Part shown: in pieces, positions 36,838-45,897 of the stretch
Numbering within the stretch: position 1 is the stretch's first letter
Layout: each line of letters opens with the position of its first letter
From: Streptomyces sp. SS1-1
GTDB taxonomy: Bacteria; Actinomycetota; Actinomycetes; Streptomycetales; Streptomycetaceae
NCBI RefSeq assembly: GCF_008973465.1
Contig: NZ_WBXN01000004.1
Span: 5,248,501-5,312,500, forward strand
Length of the DNA stretch: 64,000 nt
Reading direction: 5' to 3'
Program-made: the position numbers and the translations under genes
Notes under the pieces: model-generated
What the model was told of the DNA's origin: nothing
The model's database searches: none
Seen by the model: the letters and a program-made list of their open reading frames with translations, nothing else

Positions 36838-39800
36838 ATGGCGGGACGGGGCCCGCGGGCGGCGGACACGGACGGGACACGGGGGACGGGCGCCGGCCCG
36901 GAGCAGCCCGACGGGGCCACCGCGTCCCACCGGGCGCGCCGCGCGCGTCCCCACGACGACGGCAGCCCCCGGCACGCACGCCGCCGCCCGGACGCGGAGC
37001 CCGACGTGCCGGGTCCCCTCCTCCGGGACGACGCCCTGGTCCGCGTCCACGACCCGGCCGGACGGCCCCGCGGCCTCGGCTTCCTCGCCGACCACCAGGG
37101 CACCGTCGTCACCGCGCACGAAGTCGTCGACGGGCTGTCCCGGCTCGTCGTGCACACCGCCGGGGGCAGCCGCAGCTGTGTGGTGACCGCCGACGCGGTG
37201 ACCCCGCTGCCCGAGCGCGGCCTCGCCCTCGTCCGCACCGAGGGGCTGGGCGTCGACCCCCTCCCGGTGACCGTGCGGGACCACTGCGGGACCGGCACCT
37301 ACGTGCACATCCCGGCCGGCGGCTGGCGGCAGGCCCGCGTGCTCGACGCCACTCCCGCCACCCGCCCGGCGACCGACCGCCACCCCGCCCTCGACGGCGT
37401 CCTGGAGCTCGCCATCGGCACCGCGGGCCGGGACGCCCTGCGGCTCGGCGGAGGCGCCGCCGGCGGACCCGTGCTCGACGCCGCGACCGGCGCCGTCCTC
37501 GGCGTCCTCGGCACCGCCCTGCGGTCCGCCCACAGCGACGCCGTGCTCGCCGCACCCCTGCGGCCCGCCCCGGACGGCCCGCTCGCCGCCCTCCTCGCCG
37601 GCAACGCCGCCACCGTGCCCGCCCACGGCGCCGACCTGAACCTCGCCGGAGTACTGGAGCTGACCGCCACCCAGGTCGCCCAGGACGCCCCGCCCTCCGG
37701 GACCCTGGCGCCTCCCGTCCAACGGGACGCCGTGACCGCCGAGTTGGACGCCTTCCTCGCGGGCCGGGCCCCGGTCCTCGGCCTCGTCGGACCGCCCGGC
37801 AGCGGCCGTACGACGGAACTCGCGGGGCTCGCCGCCCGGCGCACCCACGGACCCGACCCCGCGCCCACCCTGTGGCTGCGCGGCGCCGACCTCGCGAGCG
37901 GCGACACCTCCGTCGCCGACGCCGCCCGCCGGGCGCTCGACCGTGCCGCGCGCATCGTCGCCGCCTCCGCCGCCGGCGCCGACCTCGCCGCCGACCTCAC
38001 CCCCGAGCGCCTCGCCCGTCTCGCCCGCGACGCCGGGCGCCCCCTGCTGCTCCTGCTCGACGGGCCCGAGGAGACGCCGCCCGCCGCCGCGGACCACCTC
38101 GCCGACTGGACCGGCGCCACCGCCCGCTGGCTGCGCGACCACGGCGCCCGGCTGGTCGTGGCCTGCCGGACCGAGTACTGGGAGACCGCCGGCGCCGCCT
38201 TCCCCCAGGACCTGCTGCACACGCCCGCCGGTCACCCGCCCCATGCACCCGTCCCGCCCTGCCTCACCCTCGGCGACCTCACCCCGGAAGAGGCCCGGCA
38301 GGCCCGCGCCCGCCACGGCATCCCGGACGACGCCCTCACCGACGCCGACGCCCGCCACCCCCTGACCCTGCGCCTCCTCGCGGAGGTGAGCGCCGCCCTG
38401 CCCGGCGCGCCCACACCCCACCGGGCCGACCGGCACGACGTCCTCTCCGCCCACCTCGACCTGATGTGCCTGCGCGTCGCCGTCCGTCTCGCCGCCGAGA
38501 ACGGCCTGCGCGGCACCGCCGTCCGCCGGCTCGCCGCCCGGGTCGCCGGCCAGGTCCACGAAGCCGCCCGCCGCAGCCTCGGCACCGGCCACGGCGAACT
38601 GGACCGGCCCACCTTCGAGGCGATCTTCCCCTGGGGCCCCACGCCCAGCTGGCTCGGCGGCACCACCGGCTGGGCCGGCGCCGTCCTCACCGAAGGACTC
38701 CTCGTCCCCGCCGGCGACGGCTACCGCTTCGCCCACGAGGAACTCGCCGACTGGCTCCAGGGCCTCCACCTCGACCTCGACGACGCCCTGCGCACACTGC
38801 TCCGCCCCGGACCCGCCGGCACCACGGACCACCCCGCCCCGCCCGTACCGCACCACCGCATCGGCCCCGTCCTCCAGGCCCTCCTGCTCCTCCCACGCCT
38901 CCACGGCACCGACCGGCTCGGCGACCGGCTCGCGCGGCTCTCCGACGCCCTCGACACCGACCGCACCGACTGGTGGGCGGCCCGGCTGCTCACCGAGACC
39001 CTGCTGCGCGTCCCCGACGCCACGCCCTATCTGGACGTCCTGCGGCTGACCGCCGACCGGATCGTGGCCTGGCGACGGCAGGGCCACCCCGCGCCCGCCG
39101 ACCTCGGCCCCGCCTTCTGGACCGCGCTGCCCCTCCCCGACACCGAACGCCTCGACCTCCTGCGCCGCCTCGTCCCCGCCGACGGCCCCCTCGACGACAC
39201 CGAGGGACCCCGGCCGCCCCGCTACCTGGACGCCGTCGCCCGGCTCCTCGCCGCCGACCCCACCGCCGTACAGCCCCGGCTCACCCACTGGTTCGACGAC
39301 GACCGGCCGCTGCCCGCCACCCCGCACGCGACCGTCGCCCTCGCCGCCCAGGCCCTGCTCCACACCCACCGCCACCGCGCCCTCGACGACCTCACCGAGA
39401 CCCTCGTGGCCAGCGCCCACCCCCGCGCCGACGAACTCCTCGGCGCCCTCGCCGAGGAGGAGCCCTCCGCCGTCTGCCGGGCCGTGGACCGCTGGGCCCA
39501 CGACGAACGCCCCTCCCGGCGCGTCGCCGCCCTCGCCCACGGGCTGCGCGCCGCACCCCACGTCCGCACCGAGGCCGACCGTGCCCTGCTGCGCTACGCC
39601 GCCCTCGCGCTGCTCGCCCGCCCCGCCGACAGCGCCCTGCACGGCGGCGCCCTCGCCCTCCTCGTCCGCGACCCGCACACCCGCGCCCGCCATCTGCCGC
39701 AGGCCCTCGCGCACTTCACGTCCGCCGACCCGCAGTTCCCGCCCAGCGCCCTCGTCGCCGCCCTCGCCACCCACCCCGAACCGGTCCTGGAGGCGTTCCG

Positions 39801-40422
39801 CGCCCGCCTCGAACGGCCCGGCACCGGCGCCGTACTGCGCTCCCTCGCCGACGTCACCGCGCCCGGCCTCGCCCGCAAGGTCACCGGCCTCGTCCGCGAC
39901 GCGGTACAACGGCACCCCGAGACCGCCACCGACGTCGCCGCCTACATCGACCGGTCCCTCGACCAGGGACCCGGCGCCCGGGCCGTCCTCTTCCCGCTCG
40001 TCACCGGCCTCCTCGACGGCGGCCCCGAACAGGTGCGGGCCGCCCTCGCCACCGTGCTCGCCGCCCCCGGCACCCCCTCCTCCCGCGGACTGCGCCGGGA
40101 ACTCCTCGACTTCCTGCTCACCCGTGAACAGGCACCCACCGTCCTCGAAGCCCTGCTGCGGGCCGCCGTCCGCACCACGGGCACGGCGGCGGACGACACC
40201 CTGCGCGACCTCGTCCACCACACCGGGCTGCTGCTCGTCCGCACCCCGGACGGCGCCGCCCGCTTCGACCGGAGCCTGGTCGACCTCGCCCGGGAGGTCC
40301 CCGGCTTCGCCGCGCGGGTCGCCGGCTGGCTCACCGGCACCCCACGGGACTGGGCGGCCGTCGTCGGCCCCAGCACCCGCCGCATGATCGAGAACCTGGC
40401 GGGCGTCCGGGTCCCCGTCTGA
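36838..40422 (+). CDS. Very large NTPase with degenerate trypsin-like domain and helical repeats
   Basis: The protein has 1194 residues from ATG 36838 (SD GGAGG at 36826-36830). Residues 65-235 look like a trypsin-type fold. H94 in TAHEVV fits the catalytic His, but the Asp position reads GLALV (about 128-132) and the GxSGGP motif reads G206-A-A208-G-G-P, so it cannot be an active serine protease. Residues 300-560 are a STAND/AAA-like NTPase with Walker A G318-PPGSGR-T325 (Arg for the usual Lys) and Walker B LLLLLD408. The last 600 residues are Leu/Ala-rich helical repeats. The role is unknown. It stands between truB and ribF. Confidence 0.75.
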   Translation: MAGRGPRAADTDGTRGTGAGPEQPDGATASHRARRARPHDDGSPRHARRRPDAEPDVPGPLLRDDALVRVHDPAGRPRGLGFLADHQGTVVTAHEVVDGLSRLVVHTAGGSRSCVVTADAVTPLPERGLALVRTEGLGVDPLPVTVRDHCGTGTYVHIPAGGWRQARVLDATPATRPATDRHPALDGVLELAIGTAGRDALRLGGGAAGGPVLDAATGAVLGVLGTALRSAHSDAVLAAPLRPAPDGPLAALLAGNAATVPAHGADLNLAGVLELTATQVAQDAPPSGTLAPPVQRDAVTAELDAFLAGRAPVLGLVGPPGSGRTTELAGLAARRTHGPDPAPTLWLRGADLASGDTSVADAARRALDRAARIVAASAAGADLAADLTPERLARLARDAGRPLLLLLDGPEETPPAAADHLADWTGATARWLRDHGARLVVACRTEYWETAGAAFPQDLLHTPAGHPPHAPVPPCLTLGDLTPEEARQARARHGIPDDALTDADARHPLTLRLLAEVSAALPGAPTPHRADRHDVLSAHLDLMCLRVAVRLAAENGLRGTAVRRLAARVAGQVHEAARRSLGTGHGELDRPTFEAIFPWGPTPSWLGGTTGWAGAVLTEGLLVPAGDGYRFAHEELADWLQGLHLDLDDALRTLLRPGPAGTTDHPAPPVPHHRIGPVLQALLLLPRLHGTDRLGDRLARLSDALDTDRTDWWAARLLTETLLRVPDATPYLDVLRLTADRIVAWRRQGHPAPADLGPAFWTALPLPDTERLDLLRRLVPADGPLDDTEGPRPPRYLDAVARLLAADPTAVQPRLTHWFDDDRPLPATPHATVALAAQALLHTHRHRALDDLTETLVASAHPRADELLGALAEEEPSAVCRAVDRWAHDERPSRRVAALAHGLRAAPHVRTEADRALLRYAALALLARPADSALHGGALALLVRDPHTRARHLPQALAHFTSADPQFPPSALVAALATHPEPVLEAFRARLERPGTGAVLRSLADVTAPGLARKVTGLVRDAVQRHPETATDVAAYIDRSLDQGPGARAVLFPLVTGLLDGGPEQVRAALATVLAAPGTPSSRGLRRELLDFLLTREQAPTVLEALLRAAVRTTGTAADDTLRDLVHHTGLLLVRTPDGAARFDRSLVDLAREVPGFAARVAGWLTGTPRDWAAVVGPSTRRMIENLAGVRVPV

Positions 40423-40456
40423 GCCCGCCCCGGCACGTGCACCCCGTCACAGCGCC

Positions 40457-40488
40457 CATGCCGATGCGGGCCGGGGGCCGTCGGCATG
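40457..40488 (+). terminator. Hairpin behind the large NTPase gene
   Basis: CATGCCGA (40457-40464) pairs with TCGGCATG (40481-40488), and the stem extends with one bulge. It lies 35 bases after the stop codon and upstream of ribF. Confidence 0.5.
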
Positions 40489-40566
40489 GCACCCTTAGAC
40501 CTGCGTAAGACCGTTTGGGCAATGACGGACACCGGTTCGACGAGTTTGCGACAAGGAGCAGGCACA

Positions 40567-41523
40567 GTGCAGCGCTGGCGTGGCTTGGAGGACATCCCCC
40601 AGGACTGGGGGCGCAGCGTCGTCACCATCGGTTCCTACGACGGAGTCCACCGCGGACACCAGCTGATCATCCGGCACGCCGTGGACCGCGCCCGGGAGCT
40701 GGGCGTCCCGGCCGTCGTCGTCACCTTCGACCCGCACCCCAGCGAGGTCGTCCGCCCCGGCAGCCACCCGCCCCTGCTCGCCCCGCACCACCGGCGCGCC
40801 GAACTGATGGCCGAGCTGGGCGTCGACGCGGTGCTGGTCCTGCCGTTCACCACCGAGTTCTCGAAGCTGTCGCCGGCCGAGTTCGTCGTCAAGGTCCTCG
40901 TCGACAAGCTGCACGCCAAGGCGGTCGTCGAGGGCCCCAACTTCCGCTTCGGGCACCGCGCCGCCGGGAACGTCGAGTTCCTCGCCGAGCAGGGCAAGAT
41001 CTACGACTACGAGGTCGAGGTCGTCGACCTGTACGTCAGCGGCGAGGCGGGCGGCGGCGAGCCGTTCTCCTCGACCCTGACCCGCCGTCTGGTCGCCGAG
41101 GGCGACGTCGCCGGGGCCGCCGAGATCCTGGGACGCCCGCACCGGGTGGAGGGCGTCGTCGTGCGCGGCGCCCAGCGCGGCCGCGAGCTCGGCTTCCCCA
41201 CCGCCAACGTGGAGACCCTGCCGCACACCGCCATCCCCGCCGACGGCGTCTACGCCGGCTGGCTGCACGCACAGGGCGAGGTGATGCCGGCCGCCGTCTC
41301 CGTCGGCACCAACCCGCAGTTCGACGGCACCGAGCGCACGGTGGAGGCGTACGCCATCGACCGCGTCGGACTCGACCTGTACGGGCTGCACGTGGCCGTG
41401 GACTTCCTCGCCTTCGTGCGCGGCCAGGAGAAGTTCGACTCGCTGGACGCGCTCCTGGAGGCCATGGCCCGGGACGTGCAGCGCTGCCGTGAGCTGATCG
41501 CGGCGGCCGACGGACCGGCCTGA
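40567..41523 (+). CDS. ribF: Bifunctional riboflavin kinase / FAD synthetase
   Basis: This 318-residue enzyme makes FMN and FAD from riboflavin. The N-terminal nucleotidyl-transferase domain has IGSYDGVHRGHQ and GPNFRFGHRAAG. The C-terminal kinase domain has GRELGFPTANVE and VSVGTNPQFDGTERTVEAY. The start is GTG 40567, with SD AAGGAG at 40553-40558. Its place behind truB is typical in actinobacteria. A perfect 19-base terminator follows. Confidence 0.96.
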   Translation: MQRWRGLEDIPQDWGRSVVTIGSYDGVHRGHQLIIRHAVDRARELGVPAVVVTFDPHPSEVVRPGSHPPLLAPHHRRAELMAELGVDAVLVLPFTTEFSKLSPAEFVVKVLVDKLHAKAVVEGPNFRFGHRAAGNVEFLAEQGKIYDYEVEVVDLYVSGEAGGGEPFSSTLTRRLVAEGDVAGAAEILGRPHRVEGVVVRGAQRGRELGFPTANVETLPHTAIPADGVYAGWLHAQGEVMPAAVSVGTNPQFDGTERTVEAYAIDRVGLDLYGLHVAVDFLAFVRGQEKFDSLDALLEAMARDVQRCRELIAAADGPA

Positions 41524-41541
41524 CCCGGATCACCGCTTCCG

Positions 41542-41584
41542 ACGGCGGAGGGCCGGCACCCGTACGGTGCCGGCCCTCCGCCGT
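41542..41584. terminator. Bidirectional terminator between ribF and the secretion locus
   Basis: A perfect 19-base stem (41542-41560 with 41566-41584) and 5-base loop CGTAC lie between two convergent genes. It is the strongest hairpin in the window. Confidence 0.9.
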
Positions 41585-41599
41585 TCTCGCTCCCGCCCG

Positions 41600-44500
41600 C
41601 TACTGCTGGGTCCAGCCGGGCGGCACGACGCCCGGCTGCTGCCCCTGCTGCGGTTCCTGCGGCGGCGGCGGGGCCTGCTGCTGCCACTCCTGACCCGGTG
41701 CCGGCTGCTGCGGCGCCTGCTGCCAGCCCTGCCCGGGCTGCGGGGCGCCACCGGGCTGGGCGTACGGCTGCTGGGGCTGCGGCTGGCCGGGCTGCTGCGG
41801 GTAGCCCTGCTGCTGCGGGTGCTGGTACTGCAGATGCGGGTTGCCGAAGCCCTGCTGGGTGCGCGCGATGTCCTCGGCGATCAGGGCGGCGAGGTCGAAG
41901 TACGCCTCACGCGTCTTGGGACGCATCATGTCGAGGTCCACCTCGGCACCCGCGGAGAGGTGCTCGTCGAAGGGGATCACGACGACACCGCGGCAGCGCG
42001 TCTCGAAGTGCGCGACGATGTCGTCCACCTTGATCATCTTGCCCGTCTCACGGACACCCGAGATCACGGTGACCGACCGCTGCACGAGATCCGCGAAGCC
42101 GTTCGCCGACAGCCAGTCGAGCGTCGTCGAGGCGCTGCTCGCGCCGTCCACCGACGGGGTGGAGATGATGATCAGCTGGTCGGCGAGGTCGAGGACCCCG
42201 CGCATGGCGCTGTAGAGCAGACCGGTGCCCGAGTCCGTGAGGATGATCGGGTACTGCCGCCCCAGCACCTCCAGCGCGCTGCGGTAGTCCTGGTCGTTGA
42301 ACGTGGTGGAGACGGCCGGGTCCACGTCGTTGGCGATGATCTCCAGACCGGAGGGCGCCTGCGAGGTGAAGCGGCGGATGTCCATGTAGCTGTTGAGCTG
42401 CGGGATCGCCTGGACCAGGTCGCGGATCGTCGCACCCGTCTCGCGCCGCACCCGCCGGCCGAGCGTGCCGGCGTCCGGGTTGGCGTCGATCGCGAGGATC
42501 TTGTCCTGCCGCTCGGTGGCCAGCGTGGCGCCCAGCGACATGGTCGTCGTGGTCTTGCCGACACCGCCCTTGAGGCTGATGACCGCGATCCGGTAGCAGG
42601 ACATCACCGGCGTCCGGATCAGACCGAGCTTGCGCTCGCGCTCCGCCTGCTCCTTCTTGGCGCCGAGCTTGAACCGGGACGGGCCCTGGTTGTTCTTGCG
42701 GGCCTTCGGCTGGTTGCGCAGCAGACGGTCCGACGACAGCTCCACGGCGGCGTTGTAGCCGAGCGGGGTGCCGGGCGCGGCTTGCTGCTGCTGCGGAGCA
42801 CCCGGACCGGCCTGCGGACCGGGCGGCGCCGACCAGCCGCCCTGACTGCCGTACGCGGCGGGGGTCTGCGGAGCCTGCGGCTGGGGCTGCGGCTGGGCCG
42901 GGGGCTGCTGCGCGGCCGGCTGCTGGGGCTGCGCGGGCTGGCCGGGCTGGCCGGGCTGCTGGGGGTAGCCGTAGCCCGGCTGCTGCTGCGGGTAGCCGTA
43001 GCCGGGCTGCGGCTGGCCCGGCTGCTGCGGATAGCCGTAGGGCTGGGGCTGACCCGGCTGCGGTGCCTGCTGCTGGGGGTGGGGCTGCGGCTGTCCGGGC
43101 TGCTGCGGGTAGCCGTACGGCTGCTGCGGCTGGCCCGGCTGGTGCGCCTGGCGGGGGTCCACGGGCTGACCGGGCTGGCCCGGCTGCGGCTGGGCCGGGC
43201 CGAACCCGCCCTGCGGCGGGGCCTGCTGCGGCTGGGGCTGCGGCTGGCCGGGCTGCTGCGGATAGCCGTAGCCGGGGGCCGGCGGGGCGCCCTGGGCGGG
43301 CGGCTGCGGTACGCCCTGCTGCGGCGCGCCCGGCTGGGGGTGCGCGGGCACGAAACCCTGGGGCAGCGGCGGAAGCGGCTGGCCGGGCTGCTGCTGTCCG
43401 ACGGGCTGGGTGTGCGGCTGCTCACCCGGAGCCGCGGGCGGCTGCGCGGGAGCGCCGGGCTGGGCGTGCGGCGGCATCGGGGCCTGGCCGGGCGCCTGGG
43501 CCTGCGGCTGCTCGGGCGCGGGCGCGGCGGGCTGCGCTTCCGGCTCGGCGGCGGGCGCCGCCTCCGTGGTGGCCGACGCGGCCTCGGGCTGGACGTCGGT
43601 CTGGACCTCGGGCTCGGGCTGAGCCGGGGCGGCTTCGGGCTGCGGCTGCGGGGCGGGGTCGGCCTGGGCGGTGTCGTCGGCCGCGCCGGACGCGGTGGCG
43701 GGCTCCGGCTCGGCGTTCTGCTCCGGCTCCGGCTCGTCGTCGTCCCCGCCGAACAGGCGGGCCGCTTCGGCGTCGGCGGCGGCGTGGTTGAGCTCGGGCT
43801 CGGGCTCCGACCGCTCGGGCTCGGGCGCCTCCGCCACCGGGGGGACGGGGGCGGGCGGCTCGGGCGCGGCGGGGGCCTGGGCGCTCTCGTCGACCGGGCG
43901 CAGCACCGGGAAGCCGGGCGCGGCCGGGGGAACGGAGGGGGCGGCCGGGGGAACGGAGGGGGCGGCCGGGGGAGCGGCCGGTGCGGCGGGCGGAGTCGCG
44001 GGCGCGGCGGGCGTCGCCTGCTGGGGCGCCTGGAAACCGCCGGAGGTGTCCTGGGCCTGCTGGGGTGCGGGGGTGGTGGGCTGCTGGGGGTAGCCGTAGG
44101 CGCCGGGGGTGTTCGGCTGAGGCGTGCCGAATCCGCCGGAGGTGTCCTGGGCCTGCTGGGGTGCGGGGGTGGTGGGCTGCTGGGGGTAGCCGTAGGCGCC
44201 TGGGGTGTTCGGCTGAGGCGTGCCGAATCCGCCGGAGGTGTCCTGGGCCTGCTGGGGTGCGGGGGTGGTGGGCTGCTGGGGGTAGCCGTAGGCGCCCGGG
44301 GTGTTCGGCTGAGGCGTGCCGAAACCGCCGGAGGTGTCCTGGCTCTGCTGCTGCGGCGCCGCCGGACCGGGCTGCTGCTGCGGGTAGCCGTACGCGCCGG
44401 ACGCCGGGGCCGCGCCCGGGACGGACTGCTGCTGGGGGAAGCCGTAGCCACCCGCGGTCTGTCCCTGCTGCGGCGCGGCCGGGGTGCTCGGGGCCGGCGC

Positions 44501-44734
44501 CGGGACCGTGCCGGGGGGACCCGTGGGCGTCCCGACGGGCGGGCCGGTCGGCGGCGGCGGTGCCGCCCCCTCGGCCTCCTGCTGACCGCTCGGCGAGGAG
44601 CCACCCTGCGTGCTCTGGGCGTACCAGGCGGGAGGTGTGTAGACGATCTCGAACTCGCCCGTCAGATCCACCTCGTGATCGTCCCCGTCCGAGGAAGGGC
44701 TCCCGCCGTTGTACTCGGACCGATCCCTGTTCAC
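41600..44734 (-). CDS. EspI-like MinD/ParA-type ATPase with Pro/Gln repeat region
   Basis: The protein has 1044 residues from GTG 44734 (SD AGGAGG). About 690 residues of Pro/Gln/Ala-rich sequence include a 32-residue tandem repeat ([20 protein letters not shown]...) and many YGYPQQPG units. The MinD-type ATPase domain follows, with deviant Walker A K722-[24 protein letters not shown], and [10 protein letters not shown]. It ends in a second Pro/Gln-rich tail. Mycobacterial EspI has the same plan (Pro-rich region plus MinD-like ATPase) and serves ESX secretion. The genes next to it are EccE and EccB, so this is its likely role. Confidence 0.82.
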   Translation of the reverse strand: MNRDRSEYNGGSPSSDGDDHEVDLTGEFEIVYTPPAWYAQSTQGGSSPSGQQEAEGAAPPPPTGPPVGTPTGPPGTVPAPAPSTPAAPQQGQTAGGYGFPQQQSVPGAAPASGAYGYPQQQPGPAAPQQQSQDTSGGFGTPQPNTPGAYGYPQQPTTPAPQQAQDTSGGFGTPQPNTPGAYGYPQQPTTPAPQQAQDTSGGFGTPQPNTPGAYGYPQQPTTPAPQQAQDTSGGFQAPQQATPAAPATPPAAPAAPPAAPSVPPAAPSVPPAAPGFPVLRPVDESAQAPAAPEPPAPVPPVAEAPEPERSEPEPELNHAAADAEAARLFGGDDDEPEPEQNAEPEPATASGAADDTAQADPAPQPQPEAAPAQPEPEVQTDVQPEAASATTEAAPAAEPEAQPAAPAPEQPQAQAPGQAPMPPHAQPGAPAQPPAAPGEQPHTQPVGQQQPGQPLPPLPQGFVPAHPQPGAPQQGVPQPPAQGAPPAPGYGYPQQPGQPQPQPQQAPPQGGFGPAQPQPGQPGQPVDPRQAHQPGQPQQPYGYPQQPGQPQPHPQQQAPQPGQPQPYGYPQQPGQPQPGYGYPQQQPGYGYPQQPGQPGQPAQPQQPAAQQPPAQPQPQPQAPQTPAAYGSQGGWSAPPGPQAGPGAPQQQQAAPGTPLGYNAAVELSSDRLLRNQPKARKNNQGPSRFKLGAKKEQAERERKLGLIRTPVMSCYRIAVISLKGGVGKTTTTMSLGATLATERQDKILAIDANPDAGTLGRRVRRETGATIRDLVQAIPQLNSYMDIRRFTSQAPSGLEIIANDVDPAVSTTFNDQDYRSALEVLGRQYPIILTDSGTGLLYSAMRGVLDLADQLIIISTPSVDGASSASTTLDWLSANGFADLVQRSVTVISGVRETGKMIKVDDIVAHFETRCRGVVVIPFDEHLSAGAEVDLDMMRPKTREAYFDLAALIAEDIARTQQGFGNPHLQYQHPQQQGYPQQPGQPQPQQPYAQPGGAPQPGQGWQQAPQQPAPGQEWQQQAPPPPQEPQQGQQPGVVPPGWTQQ
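44041..44340. repeat. 96-base tandem repeat in the EspI-like gene
   Basis: Three nearly identical 96-base units start at 44041, 44137 and 44233, and a partial unit starts at 44329. The units encode 32 residues each, in frame. Copy number can therefore change without frameshift. Differences between copies are single bases, indicating recent expansion. Confidence 0.92.
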
Positions 44735-45057
44735 TGCTTGCCTCCTGGTCAGCCACTGCTGCTGAGCGTGTCGTCGTCGCGGCCGGGCGGACCCAGTGGC
44801 GAGTCCCCCGCGACTGCGATCGTCACCGCACCACCAGAAGCCTAATCACTCGCTCGGCGGGACGGAAAAGGCCCCATGTGCGCGGACGCTATAGCCCGGA
44901 CACCGTGGACGGAAGGGGTTTCCGGGCCCGGAGGGACGGGCAGCCGAGCCCCCGCGGGACGTGACCGCCGGACCCCGGAGCGCCCGGCCGGCGAGCCCCC
45001 GGCACAAGTCCCCCGCGCCTGAGCCCCGTTCACCCCCCGCCCGGCACCGACGACCGC
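44735..45057 (-). other. Intergenic region upstream of the EspI-like gene (no gene seen)
   Basis: These 323 bases separate two genes read on the minus strand. I see no coding sequence, tRNA or strong hairpin. The part nearest the downstream gene must hold its promoter, because the stop of the upstream gene is far away. A small AT-rich patch (ATAGC at 44889-44893, TAATCA at 44842-44847) is the only candidate for promoter elements. Confidence 0.4.
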
Positions 45058-45897
45058 TCAGTCCATCCGGCGGGCCACACCGAGCAGCCCCGTCTCCGCG
45101 TCGGTGGGCTCGGTCATCACGAACTTCTGGTGCTTGCGCGTACACCACAGCGCGACACCGTCGTGCAGCGTCGGAAGATGCTGGAGGTGCTCCTCCGGGA
45201 TGCCCAGCGTGTCCTTCACGGACTCCGTCTCGTACGGCGAGATGCGCTGGATGCCCACGAGGTGCGCCTGCGCCAGCCAGCGCGGCGCGTGCTCGCTGAC
45301 GAACGGCAGCACCGTCACCACGGACTGCCACGGCACCGACGTCACCCGCCCGCGCGGCGGACGGATACCGCAGTCCCGGATCAGCACGACCGGACTGGAC
45401 ACGGACGGGCCCTGCGCGGGCACCCGGCCCACCGGATACACCGTCACACACTGCTGACCGCCGCCGGCCGCCTGCGCCAACTGCTGCCACGCCTGCGGAC
45501 GTCCGGTCTCCACACCGACGCGCGCCCCGGTCGCGGCGGCCCGTAGCGCCAGCACCTGCGCCAGCCACAGACCGCCCACGAGCACGACGTCGAACGGAGT
45601 GGGACGGGCCAGACCGAGCACCGCCGGCTGCGACTCCGCGTCGGTGCCGATGAGTACGCCGTCGTCACCGATCGGCATGCTGATGGCCGCGAGCTCGTCG
45701 ACCGTCACCACATGACGGTTGCGGCGCGGGCCGCGCAGCCCGAACCCCGGGCTGAAGATGCGCCGTTGACGCTGCGGCGCCTCCGGCTGCCGGATGATCG
45801 GGATCATGCCGGTGTCGGTCGGGGAGGCCACATGGGCCGGGGTGCCGGGGGCGCGGCCCTGCTGTCCCGGGGGCATGGTCGGAGCGGGCTGGGACAT
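45058..45897 (-). CDS. Type VII secretion locus protein of unknown function
   Basis: The protein has 279 residues from ATG 45897, which overlaps the EccE stop (ATGA), so the two are translationally coupled. A Pro/Gln-rich start is followed by TVDELAAISMPIGDDGVLIGTD, a Rossmann-like strand-helix-strand (FDVVLVGGLWLAQVLALRAA), an EGVETGRPQAW-like region (VGVETGRPQAW), and strands VVLIRDCGIRP and VVTVLPF. A tail ends LGVARRMD. No membrane segment or P-loop is seen. It may be an adaptor that works with EccE. I do not know a named family. Confidence 0.7.
   Translation of the reverse strand: MSQPAPTMPPGQQGRAPGTPAHVASPTDTGMIPIIRQPEAPQRQRRIFSPGFGLRGPRRNRHVVTVDELAAISMPIGDDGVLIGTDAESQPAVLGLARPTPFDVVLVGGLWLAQVLALRAAATGARVGVETGRPQAWQQLAQAAGGGQQCVTVYPVGRVPAQGPSVSSPVVLIRDCGIRPPRGRVTSVPWQSVVTVLPFVSEHAPRWLAQAHLVGIQRISPYETESVKDTLGIPEEHLQHLPTLHDGVALWCTRKHQKFVMTEPTDAETGLLGVARRMD

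Noticed and set aside
44041-44400. Regular 96-base repeat considered as CRISPR
   Set aside because: The repeats are contiguous without unique spacers, are in frame inside a protein gene, and no cas genes are present.
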